From Polytrichum commune (lineage: Eukaryota; Streptophyta; Polytrichopsida; Polytrichales; Polytrichaceae): a stretch of DNA of 64,000 bases. The notes beneath the pieces are model-generated. The model saw only the letters and a list, made by a program, of their open reading frames with translations, had not been told where the DNA came from and searched no databases. Position 1 is the stretch's first letter, and each line of letters begins with the position of its first letter. Location of the stretch: assembly GCA_950295325.1 (NCBI GenBank), contig OX485804.1:10910001-10974000 (forward strand). Reading direction: 5' to 3'. Both the position numbers and the translations under genes were made by a program. Below are positions 23,363-35,826 of this stretch, piece by piece.

Positions 23363-25478
23363 ATTATCCTAATACACCAAGTGTGAGTGACGTGTCTTGT
23401 TCGTTTGGGGCAATTGATACTAATGGCAATGGTACGCATATTTCGTGACTTTCAATACTAACCAGCCTCGGGAAAATACTTGGACCCTTTGTGGATCTTG
23501 TATTTTTGGTAGGCTACATCATTGGCCCTAAGATGGTAGGGGCTTTGCTAGGTCCAAATCCTACTAAGGATATTATTTAGACAAAAATAAATAAAGAGTG
23601 AATGCCAACATTCTTTAACCCTTAACACTTGAAAGAAAAAAAAAATGAAATGAATGACAATGAAACTTAAAGGAAAAAAGAATGGGGAGAAAAATAACAT
23701 CCACCACCAAAATACAAAACCGGCCCCATTTTAGACATTTAAGACACTGGATAAATGAAAAAATAAATGTCATCTAATTGCCTAAATACATTAGGAAATG
23801 GGGGAAATCAACTGATAAAATTTGCACTCTCTAGGCCCACTTCCGGGAAATTTTGAAAATCCCAAGCCACCTCCTAGAAGCTAGGAAATTATCCGTTTTC
23901 TCTATAGAACTCCCTAGACTCTGGTGCGGACTCAAGAATGTTGTATTTTACACTATTTTTTTTTCATATTGCCATGTATTTTGTAATGTAAACTTGTCCA
24001 ATGTTGTCATTTTGTTGGATTTATTCTCAATTTTCTTAAGACTTAAATTTCAATCAATCCAATCATGCAACATTCAAAATGGGTAAGTGCAAGGAAGGTC
24101 ACACTCTTGGACAACAAGGCATATCCACTCTCAGATAGATAGAAGATAGATAGAAACTCCGGTCCCTTTTTAGCAAGAGGCCGGCGTGAATAAAGTGTCC
24201 ATTCGTAATGCCAATGACCCGATGCCCACTGGACAAGGGGGCATTGGGACAAATACTACTCTCCCCTTTCGAGGATGGACACTATAGTGACACACTATAC
24301 AAGTTCCTAGCTAGCCACTAGTGCCTTGAAGATACCGGACATGGTATCCCCCCAAAGGGCTTTGAGGTACCCATACAACAAGGTCCAAGGAACCCCCATC
24401 ATAGTTGGGTGGACTAAGGTGGTGAGCACCACGCCGGCATGGGGAATAGAACCCACAACCTCCTCATTGGGGGCCATGAACCCTGACCACCAAGCCAAGG
24501 CCCGTGGTGCCTTATCCACTCTCACATATGTTGGCCCATGAGTTGTGTGAGGCCACCCCATTGTGTACCTACATGAATTTTGGTGTTGAATTCTTCAAAT
24601 AAGGAAAAGTGTGCCAAAGATAACTTCCCCATATGGTTAAGTTATATTCCTATGTTGAGCATCTGATGGGCCGCATCATACTACCTTTATGGCAAGAAAG
24701 TTTGATAAAAGAAAGAACCTAACAAAAGTATGAATAGTAAATAGTGCCTTGGGGTGCAAACGTAGTAAAGTGGACCAGAAAGTGCTCCGGCATACGAAAG
24801 CCATGATTTTATTGGTCCAATGTTTGTAAGTAGTAGCAAATCGTTGTTTAAAATATATTGTTTTTCATGATGACATCTATTGTTAAGTTGGGTATTCAAA
24901 TATAGAATACCAATATGAGATCTTCAAAACCTATCATCAAAAGTGATGCATAAAAGCAATTGACTAAATATAGTTTGAACGTAAATTTCATAACTTTAAA
25001 TATTTTGAACTTGGATTCTTTTTTCATGTTACTTGAATTCATTATGGACTTGAGGACATCATAATTTTTTTCTCAAAGTTTCATCAATTTATTATAATGT
25101 AATTATATTTTAAACAAGTTTTTGACAATTATCTTTCCAATGTCACCCACTTTTTCATCACTTGCACCATATTCTAAAATACACATATGTTGTTTGAATT
25201 TTTGTTTTTTGTAAACATAAATTGCTTGGCTTTGTATTTCATAATTAAAAAATTTGTTTCGTAAATCTCAAAGTTAGTATATAGTTTTGGATCACTTTCA
25301 CTTCAACCTGATCAAGAGTTATCCACTTTACCGTGCCTACACCCGTTGATGAATGTTGTGAATAGTACCAGTATTTTTAATGAACAATGTTGCTATGAAT
25401 ACTATTTTCAACAAGTAACGACAGGAGCACAATGCTTCCTATGAATAGTTCATGTTGGACAACAAGATAGATCCACTC
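23363..25478. other. Spacer with dispersed repeat pieces
   Basis: The segment 24510-24680 ('ccactctcacatatgttggc', 'cctacatgaattttggtgtt', 'ccaaagataacttcccc') recurs at 25825-25980 on the far side of the 346-bp TIR element, and 'gttgctatgaata' pieces recur at 25.38, 26.0 and 63.1 kb. A short GATA tract lies at 24135-24155. No gene is supported. Confidence 0.5.
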
Positions 25479-25824
25479 TCAAGGCCGGTTCACACTATGC
25501 CCAAGTCGAGAGGAGAAGTGTCACTTTTCTAGACCAAACTATGTCGAGAGGAGAAGCCTTTGGGATGAAAAAGTATATTAAAAATCACGGCTAAAAAAGT
25601 TCAGCCTCTCGAAGGAAGTTTGGGTCGAGCATTTTGCTCGAGAGGCCGAACTCTTGGCGCCATAACTTCCTAAAAGTGCTGCCACCTAGGCTCCTTTGGA
25701 GGCGACATCCTTTGGACTTCGGCCTCTAGTGTGAAGGCCGAGAGGACGGACTTTGGACATTTCTGCATTTTCATTGGTCCAAACGCTTCTCTCGAAGTTT
25801 GGCCATAGTGTGAACCGGCCCTGA
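25479..25824. mobile_element. 346-bp TIR element (MITE) with near-perfect 21-bp ends
   Basis: The left end TCAAGGCCGGTTCACACTAT and the inverse of the right end, TCAGGGCCGGTTCACACTAT, differ at one position. The interior contains further inverted 'gtcgagagg' / 'cctctcg' motifs. The related segment at 24510-24540 lacks the element ('ccactctcacatatgtt'), so this was an insertion. The exact target duplication is unclear. Confidence 0.75.
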
Positions 25825-27221
25825 CATATATGTTGCCCACCCCATTGTACCACAGTACCTACATGAATTTTGGTGTTTAAAAAAAGAAATTCTTCATAAA
25901 AGGAAAAGCATGCCAAAGATTACTTCCCCGCATGGCTGAATTATATTACTATATTTAGCATCTGAAGAGCCCCATCATACTACCTTACCTGCCGGTATTT
26001 TTGATAAATAATGTTGCTATGAATAGCAATTTTTAGTGACTAATGCCAGGATGAACAGTGCTTCCTATGAATAGAGCCAAGAATATGTCTCCACCCAAAA
26101 TGGAGTTTTTGTAGTGTACACGAAACATTCCACAAACGGTGCATCTGGGGTTGGCTTTTTAGTCTTTGTACGCAGTCCTTTGTTTTACTTGTTATGACTT
26201 CGGTCTTCAGTGAAGATCTCCACACTTTATCAAGCTGTGGGGTTTCTAGTTTACACATGGAGGACTCAAACCTTGCCAGGTGATCAAAGAGAAGGTTGCT
26301 CCACAAAACTTGGCCCTTAACTGTTGCTGTTGCAGTGTAGCTGTAAAATAATCTTAAGTAATCTCCATTGCATTTCACGCTAAATAGGGTCATGAGTGTG
26401 ACTAACACTAATTTCTCCAACATTTCATAAATATCTATAATACTTACTTTTACTATGACAATAAAAGTGATATTGGATCAATATTACAAGAACAAATGAA
26501 ATTATTGCATTAAATAAGTAGAAGACACACTTACACAGCTCCACATGTCACCTCGTGTCAAAAAGTGAATTTGACTTATCTTAATAACGTGCTAGAACCA
26601 CAAGCCAACACAATAAGTCACTTATAAACCTATTTGGTGCAGAAGCAAAGACATAACTCTCACTCAAACCATGATAACTATACCTGACAGTGTAAGGCTA
26701 GAATTATTTTGCTCTGATAGATTGCAAACGAATTCAGGCAGAAGCCTCTGCAAACAACTTAAGGAAGAAGCCTCAGCAACCAGCTCCACTCTCATCTAAC
26801 AACTACGCTCCATGTTTTATTCGGTGTATCTTTAGATCTAGTGTGATAACCTTACACATCACCTTGAAACCATTTGTTTTTAATTAGAGGTTCTCAGAAG
26901 AGAGCATTCAATGTAGTGACTGCTGGATGTAAAGAGAAAGGAAAATGGTGATGAAAATGGACACTACAAGGCACAGAAGGATGTACTTGCAAACTTCCAC
27001 ACTTCCAGTTACCCCTGGTCTGTTGCAGCAGTTTGAGAGTACATACCAATCTCTATGACTGCCATGACAAAGTAACAAATGTGAAAAAAAATTCATGCAT
27101 GAAAATCAAAAAGCTTGTTGTTTTGAAGACTAATCTTGGTCTGAATAAACATGAAAAATGACATTTCTACCAAGGCGCCTTTTAATGGTCATTGCTAAAT
27201 GAAGATCTCCAGCAAAAGTCT
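25825..27221. other. Spacer downstream of PPME1
   Basis: The first part repeats the 24.5 kb segment. A minus-strand open frame at 26040-26423 has no recognisable family. The stretch nearest 27221 should hold the PPME1 3' UTR; I could not fix a polyadenylation signal. Confidence 0.45.
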
Positions 27222-30200
27222 CTAGTTTGAAGACCTCAAACTGATTGGTCGACGAAGCCCAGGAATCTGACACAAACACATGTTGCTTAGATTAAAACAT
27301 TCAAATTTGGATAATTACTTGGTGTATTGAGACATCCATGCAAGAACATCCATAAGTCATGCATCATGACACACATACACAGTCAGCTTACATTTTCTCT
27401 AAACTGACTGCCATGTGTCAGAGCACCAAGGTATTTCAGCTGGTTCAAGATGATAGATACAAAGAAGAATGAGACGAAGGATTACCTCAACACCTCGTGC
27501 ACCAATCCGATTCCTTGCTATGAAGTTCAACACCACACCTGCGAATTCTTCTGGTTCATCCTCCTATGAAATTACCACTGGTTAGACAGTCCATCCCAAG
27601 GAACATAAAACCAGATGCAAACTGCGTAGTAAACTACAGGACTACATTAATAACAAAATAAATCCAACTCTTGAGAATAGAGAAACAGTACCTGAATAGC
27701 ATGCCCTGTATGACGCACAACTATCATCTGAAATTTCCCTTGCATCTGCCCAATAGTGAGCTGCCTGGAAGTCAAAAAACAATGAAAGAAATCATCTCAT
27801 AACCAAAGCAGCGTACCCTTCCCTCAGAGGTAAAACCAAAATCAACAACCAAGATAAAACTACATATCCCCAAACCAGCAGCCTTTTGCATATTGAGACA
27901 ACAGGAATATACCTGTCTAATCTGTCAGTTCCTGCAAGGAGCAGGAGCTTTGGAACAGGGCAAGACAGAAACACCTCAGATAAACCTTCATACCTTGGTA
28001 GAACACATAGACAAGTATCAGCAACAAACAAATAAATGAAAAATGTTGCCAGCATGACATCATCTGCTAACAGTTCCATCATGCCTGATATACTAATCAA
28101 TTCACAGCATCAGCATTTAAATTAGTGAAGACTTCCAGTATTTCATTCTCAACAACAACATCAACCAGATCCTCAAACTTTATGGATTTTCTGGCATAAA
28201 ACAGCATGTAATTTATATACCAGCCTCTCCAGTGTGCTTCAGACTCCTCCAGGGGTGTAAGCCAAACATAACTGCAACACAACACCAAATTTAAAATTTT
28301 GAAAGTATATAAAAAAAACAGTCCACTTTCAAAGAAGAACAAAGTAATCTTCAGAAAGTGTAAGCAAGAGAACCGCAGTGGATTGGTGATTAGAGACCAA
28401 TACTATTGAAGTACCATTTTCGATCTGAATTATACTTCAACGTGGAAGGAACTGAAATTCGAGCAGACTCAATATTTCTTAGGGCACCACCACCTCTTAC
28501 GCTCCATTCAATCTGAAATCCATCCAGTACCAAAGACTTTTGACTCAAGTGCATTTCGGTTTCCTAAAGAAATTCCAAAGAATCAGCTGACTTCCTCCTA
28601 GCAAATGGTTGAGAATATGTGCTTCATGCCCCCAAATGTAAGTACAACTGATAAACAAGATAACTCCAAAAAACTGGGTGCAGGTTTTGACATTATATAT
28701 GTCCAATTGGCTAAGGTGTCACCTACAGCTTTCTCCACAGAGGGAAAATGGAGCTGTCTATTTGCCAAAATCCGCTGCATATGCACAAGCGAAGCCATCG
28801 CTGTTCCCTGTAAACAGAAGCCAGGCACATTGTGAGTGTCTGCTGTGGTTCTATAAGAGACTAATTACATGCTCACAGAACTTAAACAATACAAAACTCA
28901 ATGCACAGGTATTAAACATCTGATGGAATAGCAGAGGGATGAAATATACAAAGCACTCACCATGGGCCATCTCTCAAAAATATATGTGGAAAAGATGTAA
29001 CCAGAAATGATAAGCTCTTACCTCAACTACATCAACCACAACTAAACCTGCCAATGTAGGCATGGCACGCTTTGCTGCAACTCTCACTGCTATGGCACCT
29101 CCCATGCTGTCCCAATTGAGAGAAATGACAATTTTAGTAACTCCAACCTTTCTGCACATATTCTGGGGAAAATAGAATATTTTCATGCTTTCAATCACCT
29201 GAGATTTAATCTACAGAAGGAGCCAAGTCAGGAACTGCCAACCTGTGTCCAACAAGGATGATGGCTGGTACTTCATTGCCATATAATGACGATATCACAT
29301 TCAAAACGTCTTCGCATTGAGTCTGCATATGCACACCTCAATCTCGAATGAATGTTTGCACATGGAGAAGGTTAAAATAGAGACAGGGTCAATAACTGCT
29401 TCAGAGCTGCCTAACATTCAGAATAAATGACTCTGATTACACAAGGAACAGGTTGGCTGCCTAAAATGGTCATTATTTGACAGAGTTGATAGGCTAAACA
29501 GAAACTGATGCCTCTGAAAAAAAACAAAAATTTGAAAAATTATCCTTCACTTGTCCTGTGGATTGAATACAGAATATACATCATGCCTGGAATTGGAAGG
29601 AGTCAAGCACCATGCCTCAGCTGATAGGTCGCTATCATCACTTGTACAGGTGAGTCCGTGGCCTCGCATGTCCATGGCCACCACTCTAACCTTCTCTTTC
29701 ATTTTCCCTGCAATCAATGCAAAGGAGAGCCTGCCAAAACAACAGTGTCAAAACAGACAGCTCAAGAATTTACAGCCCCAATAACATTTGATGGTGTTTA
29801 TCGAGCTAGAATATTTTTTAGAACAGTTCCAGACATTCAAACTGTCTCTGGTCAGTAATGCTTCTTGCAAGCGGGCCCAGTAGATGATAAAGGAGCCAGA
29901 ACACTGGCACATGGAGGAATAATAAAGCTAGATTCCACTTCAAATTCCATGCTCAGACTACTGATACTACCCACCACTTCCATGAGATCCACCTGATGTC
30001 CAATTACATAGCCATCCAATTGTGCAGGCACCACTGAAATTACAAGCTCTAAGGTTACCAGAGCTAGGAGAAGCCAAAAATGAAAAAATGAAAAAAAACA
30101 AAACAAAACAAAACAAAAACCAATAAATAAATTGACTGTATTAAGTTGCATGAGGTTTTAAAGATCATCAGAAAATAACATAATTTTATAAGATCCTCAG

Positions 30201-31818
30201 ACAAGAACCTAAAATAAAACATCTATTTGCACGTTCTCTGCAACAAAGACTAAAACGTGAAAAAGCTTCACAGCCATCCATCAGCATAATTTTCAGATGC
30301 AAACTAATAAACCGAGTACACTTTGAAATCCAATCCTTCAACAAGACTAGTGATTGGTGAGTAGATTGATTACCCCGTATAGCCACCACCGTGCAGGCAA
30401 AATACTACTGGCCCTTGTGATCCGGCTAAGTACAAATGGAAGACCTGTCAATACACCCAGAAAGACAAGGGCTCAATGATGGACATCTCGAGAAATCTCA
30501 AATCAAGTAAAGGCCTAGTGAGGCTGCTGTAATCTATCAACTACAGGTTATATGGTAATATGAATCTACACATCTTGAACAGGTTTCAACAACCAGAAAT
30601 CGTCAGGAGAGTTTTAAATGAGATACTCACATCATCTGAATCCGGAATGGCAACTTTCAACTCCTCATCAAAATGGCCCTCCCATGGCAACGGAGAATAC
30701 TTGCTGCTGACAGACCTGTGATCACATGAATGTATCAAACATTTTGGACACGATATTACCACTTTACAAAACGATATACTTCTTGAGGCAACAGAGTGTT
30801 AAATATTGAAGATGTATTTGTTGGCAGGCAATAGTGGCTTCATACACAAACCCTGCTGATCGGAATTCACGCTTGAAACCAGATATAAGGTAAACGTGCC
30901 AAAATCCAACATAGCAATAATATGGACACCTATACTTGAGTGTTATGTGGGTAGGTGTGGATCTAAGAACGGACACCAAAAAGCCATCATGTGTTTAAAA
31001 GGATTGAGCTGCGTGCTCAAAGATATGTTAACCATTCTAGGCAAAGCTCAAGAGTAACATTATTAGGGGGACATGTTTGACCATTTGACGAGCACGAGAA
31101 TCTTCACTTTGAAAATGAATAAGATCAATTCATTTGATCTCCGAGAACTATGAATCAGGCAATTGGCTACGGGCACGATTTGAATTTTCTGTTTATACCG
31201 CACTAATTGCGATGTGCTCCATTTCCTACGAGAAGTGGCTGCAGAGAGAAAAGCATCCACATAACGCACATCTACCTTAAACCCTCACTGCTGCATCTGA
31301 GAGCTCTGTGTAGAAAACACTCCAGAACATCTCCTCTATTGGTACACATTTCTACTTGTTTGTGTGGCCACGATTTGACCACATCTGCATTTTACTGTCT
31401 AGGTATTTCGCGCGTGAACGCAAATCACTCGAGAGATTATGGCACGAAGGGAGGAAAGAAGGAAGGAAGGAAGGAAGGACGGATTTAAGGTCAAGAAAAA
31501 TTACTCTCTAACCGGACGCGGCGGGATGTTGTCGAACACGGATTTCTGCTCGGGAATTATATCCTCGTTCTCAGGCACGGGGTCAAGGCTGGGAGGTGCA
31601 GGAAGTGTTACAGGAGGCAAATCCTCCGTTGGAAATTCCGTTATCACATTGAATCCCGTCCCGAGCAACGAAGACGGCGATGATGAAATTGAACTCATCG
31701 TCGTCGCCGATGTCTCATCTACCGACAACGGCGACAAATCTGCCGCCATCCTCAGCGGCGGCAGGGTGGCTGCTGCATTGCTGCTCGCGTTCAGAGGCTG
31801 TCCTGTAACATCCTGCAT
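27222..31818 (-). CDS. PPME1: Protein phosphatase methylesterase 1 (alpha/beta hydrolase), 13 exons, 418 aa
   Basis: Exons (minus): 31818-31505, 30715-30631, 30444-30374, 29730-29616, 29322-29243, 29106-29022, 28807-28727, 28512-28415, 28271-28221, 27993-27913, 27764-27692, 27563-27486 and 27266-27222. They sum to 1257 nt in phase. Family knowledge: PME-1 removes the methyl ester from the C-terminal Leu of the PP2A catalytic subunit, countering LCMT1. Sequence: 'VVFCLHGGGY' oxyanion-region loop, 'AMDMRGHG', nucleophile elbow 'GHSMGGA' (Ser 222), 'VVVDVVEGTAM' (Asp 247), 'LLLLAGTDRLDR' and 'RHTGHAIQEDEP' (His 375), so the triad is complete. The first exon encodes about 100 Ser/Pro-rich, probably disordered residues. 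The Ser codon is split by intron 5. Intron 4 uses a GC donor. ATG 31818 is the first in frame; 31758 is a later option. Confidence 0.95.
30930..31275 (+). mobile_element. F6 repeat in PPME1 intron 1
   Basis: It shares 'gtgtggatctaagaacggac', 'aaaaggattgagctgcgtgc', 'ggcaattggctacgggcacg' and 'gagagaaaagcatccacata' with the copies at 18.4 and 60.3 kb. It lies wholly inside the 789-bp intron 1 (30716-31504). Confidence 0.7.
31443..31482 (+). repeat. GGAA microsatellite in PPME1 intron 1
   Basis: A short run of GGAA units ('gaaggaaggaaggaagga') lies about 25 bp into the intron from the exon 1 donor. Confidence 0.85.
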
Positions 31819-34800
31819 CTCCAATCTCACTTCGAACAACTACTTCCACACCAACTTCTCCCAAGCGATGCAGAGAGAAATTGACGTGGCTAACCTACGA
31901 TTCCCACAAGGCCGATGAGAATGTGGAGAGAAACAACAATTCCGGACACAGCGCTAGTCTTAAATGGTGGACCGTTGCAGGTTTTCGTAGACTCTTGCAT
32001 CGCCTAGGGTTTCATTTTACAAAAGCGAACAAAACTTGGCGGCAAAGATCCACAGCTTGCTTCGCTTTGCAGGGGGTGAGTGGCGAGGTCGGACTCCATG
32101 CGCATTGCGTGGCAATTGAGAAGCCGCTCTTGTCTTGTCTTGTCTTGCGTGGAGCCACTGAGAAAAGGCTCCCTAGAGGAGCCACGTAGCTGCCACGTGG
32201 TGATAGAAGATTGGTCGGGGCCCTAGAATCTCACGTGGAAATTGTATTTTGTTGTGTTGCCTTCCCAAAGCACGACTCCCTAATAATATAAGTTGCAGCC
32301 TTAGGCATTTTGGTAGTGTCCCAAGAATCTCCCATCATTGGGGGTTCACATGAGGACTCAAGAGCTTTCATGTAACCCCGTAAATGCTTTTGGAGCTCAA
32401 TGTGGGCCTCTCGTACATATGGAACTTTGGAGTTGTAAGATGTTTATCAATACTTTGTGATGTGATATTTTCATGAATAGTGATAGTTTGTTATCCTAGA
32501 AGGTTGCAATTCTTGACACTCATATGTAAAGTAACTTGGAAAGAGTTTGATAAAGATTTCACATCGTATAGTATTCCAAATAAAAAGGAATGTATTGTAC
32601 AATTAATATGAACATACTCTCAAAAATGTAAATAAGAGTTGAACACTTTTGACATGTGTATACTAATTGAGTGTTCTCTAATTATGACTTGTGATTTGAG
32701 ATCATCATCAAACTCTTTTTAAGGTACTTTATGTGGGTGTCAAGAATGATGACCTTGTGATACAACAAACTATTGCTATCTGCCACAAAGTCACATCACA
32801 CTGTATTTTCATGTTATATTGTATTGTGCAATTTACATTTTGTATGAGGGCTCAAATTAGGTTCAAACCCCTTCAGGGTTCAAAGGGAACATTGGGTCAT
32901 GGTCCGGTCTACACCAACACGAGTTTCAGTGTTCGTGTTGACAGTATAAATGAATGTAGCTTGAAATGAAATGCACGTTTGGTATAGACCAAAAGTGGAC
33001 GCAATGACTTGCCTTAAGGCATGGCGTAATAAAAGTACCCAAAGTTGTAAGGCTTTTGGAACAACATAAGTAGAGGTTCACGAGGACTTCATGTTACATG
33101 CTCCAGAATTGCCCAATTTAGAGCGAATTTGGGCATTATAAGACCAAACCTACCAAATATGAATTTGTTCCCATAATTGCACGAATGTGCCCCCTTTGGA
33201 CAAAAGCCATTGAGATTGTAAAGCCATGCATTTGCAGGCATCGAGAAAAAAAAATGTTTGTCACCATCTTGCATGAAGGTTGGACCCTTTCTATTCTACA
33301 ATGGGCGTGGGGCACATGCCCAAACATGGTTGGCCTTGCCACAGCCCACATGGCGATATGTTATTATTATTATTTATAAATATTATTCATGTTTTTAACA
33401 CGGTTTTTAATACCTATTTGTTGGTTTTAAGTTCCTAATATTTAAGAAACCTTTTCATTGTCACTTCTATGTTTGTGTGGCTTCTTTAGTCCATCTTAAT
33501 TCTATATTTATAATTGTTTTTCTAAATGGTTCCCCCATAATAAATTGTGCTATGTATGTGGACATATTTTTCCATTATTATTTTTATCAAACCTTATGCA
33601 AAGATTTTATGATCTTCATGTCAACCTCCATACTCGTCCATCTGTATGTGTGTCGTCCAAGCTATAATAATAAAAAAAAAACCAAGGAACGTCAATGTTT
33701 TTATACACTCTCATGAGATGTTTGTTCTCCAATCCCAACATGTTTGCTCAAACATGTATCATGATGTTGTTCTTCTGTCAACACCATACATCCAAGCTAA
33801 TAAAATACTACTCAAGAGGTGGCATGGAGGTAAGACGAAAATGTTGCAAAAACTAAGTACACGTGGTATCAATCTTCTACCAACAAACCTCACCAATTTG
33901 CAATTCACATGCACATGTGGTAGGGCCAAACTACACCATATTGTCATATTAGGTGTGGAGTGCAATTTGGAGTTTCATAATGCTATAGCTTCTTAAGTTG
34001 ATGAGCACAATACAAATAGTTTATTTACAAAAATAATCAATGGCAACTTTTGATGTTAAAGCAAAGTAAGCTAGGCTCAAGCCGAGGGAAGCTAAGACAT
34101 GAGCAATGAGCAATGAACAATGAGGTGTTAGTGGAAACATTTGAGTGGTAAGCAGTAACATATGAGTGATGAACGGTAACATGTGAGCGGTGAGCTCAAA
34201 ATAACAAAATCCCCACAGTTATAGGGTTTGTGATGTAAATTCTACACTTGTTTTCATAATTGTGTTATAAGATTTGGATATTAAGTTTTTCATTTCAAAA
34301 CATAAAACAATGCCTATTGTTATTCACTATAAATTAGGATTTAAATATACTTGGATTTATTCATGAATTTGTCCAAATGTGTATAGATGTTAGTTTATAG
34401 TATGTGTGTGGTCAAAATCGTGAAGCACTATTAATTAGAATCCCAAATTGATTATTGGTTGTAACTACTGTTGAATCAAGCATTTAATGGCATCTATTCT
34501 AAAATAAAAACACAATATGGACCAACCTTTTGAAAAGAATTTGGAGTTCACTGGACACCAACCAAGTGATGTAAAATATAGGATGTAAATCATTACTTCA
34601 AAAGAATCATCATTATATTCGGAGTAAAAATAAATGAATGTCAATCAAAACCCCATGCAATAAACTATCCCCAACGCTTACAAATACAACAACATGCTAA
34701 CAACTAAGAGAACAAAAAATTGAACCATTTTAAACACACAAATTTTAGTATTATATCTTATTTTCAAAATTCTTCATAAATGACTATTGTAGTGTTTCCC

Positions 34801-35452
34801 AAGGTTTTCCCAAGGCTTTGGGAAAACGCCCAATGAACCCTAAACCTAAACACACAAAATTTGGTTACATATATTTTTATTTTATTTTTCAATTTCTTTT
34901 AAAACAACTATTTTAGTATATCTCAAGGTGTTCTTAGGGCTTTGGAAAAACACCCAAACTTTTGATGATAATAGTCATAGACACACAATCTTGGTCATAA
35001 ATAGTGTAGTTAATTCACGTGCATGCGATGATTTGAATTCATGCAAGCTAACTTACTCGACACAAATGGTTGAGCATCGATGCAAACAACACTAACAATA
35101 CAATTAAGTGAGTTACCAACATGGCTTGGTTGGAAAGGGAAATAACCTTTATCACCAATGTGTTTAAGGAAATATACATGGTGGTGTGAGCCCTAACTAA
35201 ATGATTTAACATGTGTGCTTAGATAGTAAGTGTATGTACCATGGTTTTATAAACTCATATGAACCAATCAACCAAAGGAGTTCCAATGTCGAAGTTACCA
35301 ACATGGCACGATGAGAAAGTGAAACCTCATGTAAGTTATCAACATGAAGGATTGATTGATCTTTACCACCAACACTAGGCAAAAATACATGGTGGTGTGA
35401 GCCCATGTAATTGAAATAAAATGTGCAGTTAGCTACTAGGTATAACATATGC
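31819..35452. other. Spacer upstream of PPME1
   Basis: The first few hundred bases next to the PPME1 start are locally GC-richer and should contain its promoter and 5' UTR. Beyond about 32.3 kb the sequence is AT-rich. Open frames at 32733-32969 and 33646-33996 have no recognisable product. Two imperfect direct copies of a 'ttctttaaaacaactatttt...ggtttt' type segment with 'gctttgggaaaacgccc' / 'gctttggaaaaacaccc' occur at 34760-34840 and 34900-34960. Confidence 0.45.
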
Positions 35453-35826
35453 GGGTGTTGTTTGGTTTGTTTTTCATGATCTCTAGTTTCTACCGATTAG
35501 ATCTACACAACAAAACTTATGTTGCATTAGCAAACCCATGATGAAATATTTGCAAAAAATTGGATTGAATATTGGATTTCCCTTGATTTAGTTATGGTTA
35601 TCATAAGTGCACGTTTGTTGATTTCTTGACTTGATACATAGATCCTCCCAATTGTGTTCATTGTTGAGTGTGAAGTAGTTATTATTATTTGAAGACGTAG
35701 TCCAATATCTTTTAACACGTGTGTCTTCATGACGTTTGCTCTTTGATCCTCACCGAACCACATACCAATCAACACATCGGGGTCTGGTTGAGAAAACAAA
35801 CCACTTGAGACCCATCTACGTTACAC
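35453..35826 (+). mobile_element. F2 MITE, full-length copy
   Basis: It runs from 'gcgggtgttgtttggtttgt' to 'aaccacttgagacccatcta' and contains every F2 landmark, including 'ttgattggatacat'-type and 'gtgtcttcatgacgtttgct' blocks. It is non-coding. Confidence 0.75.
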
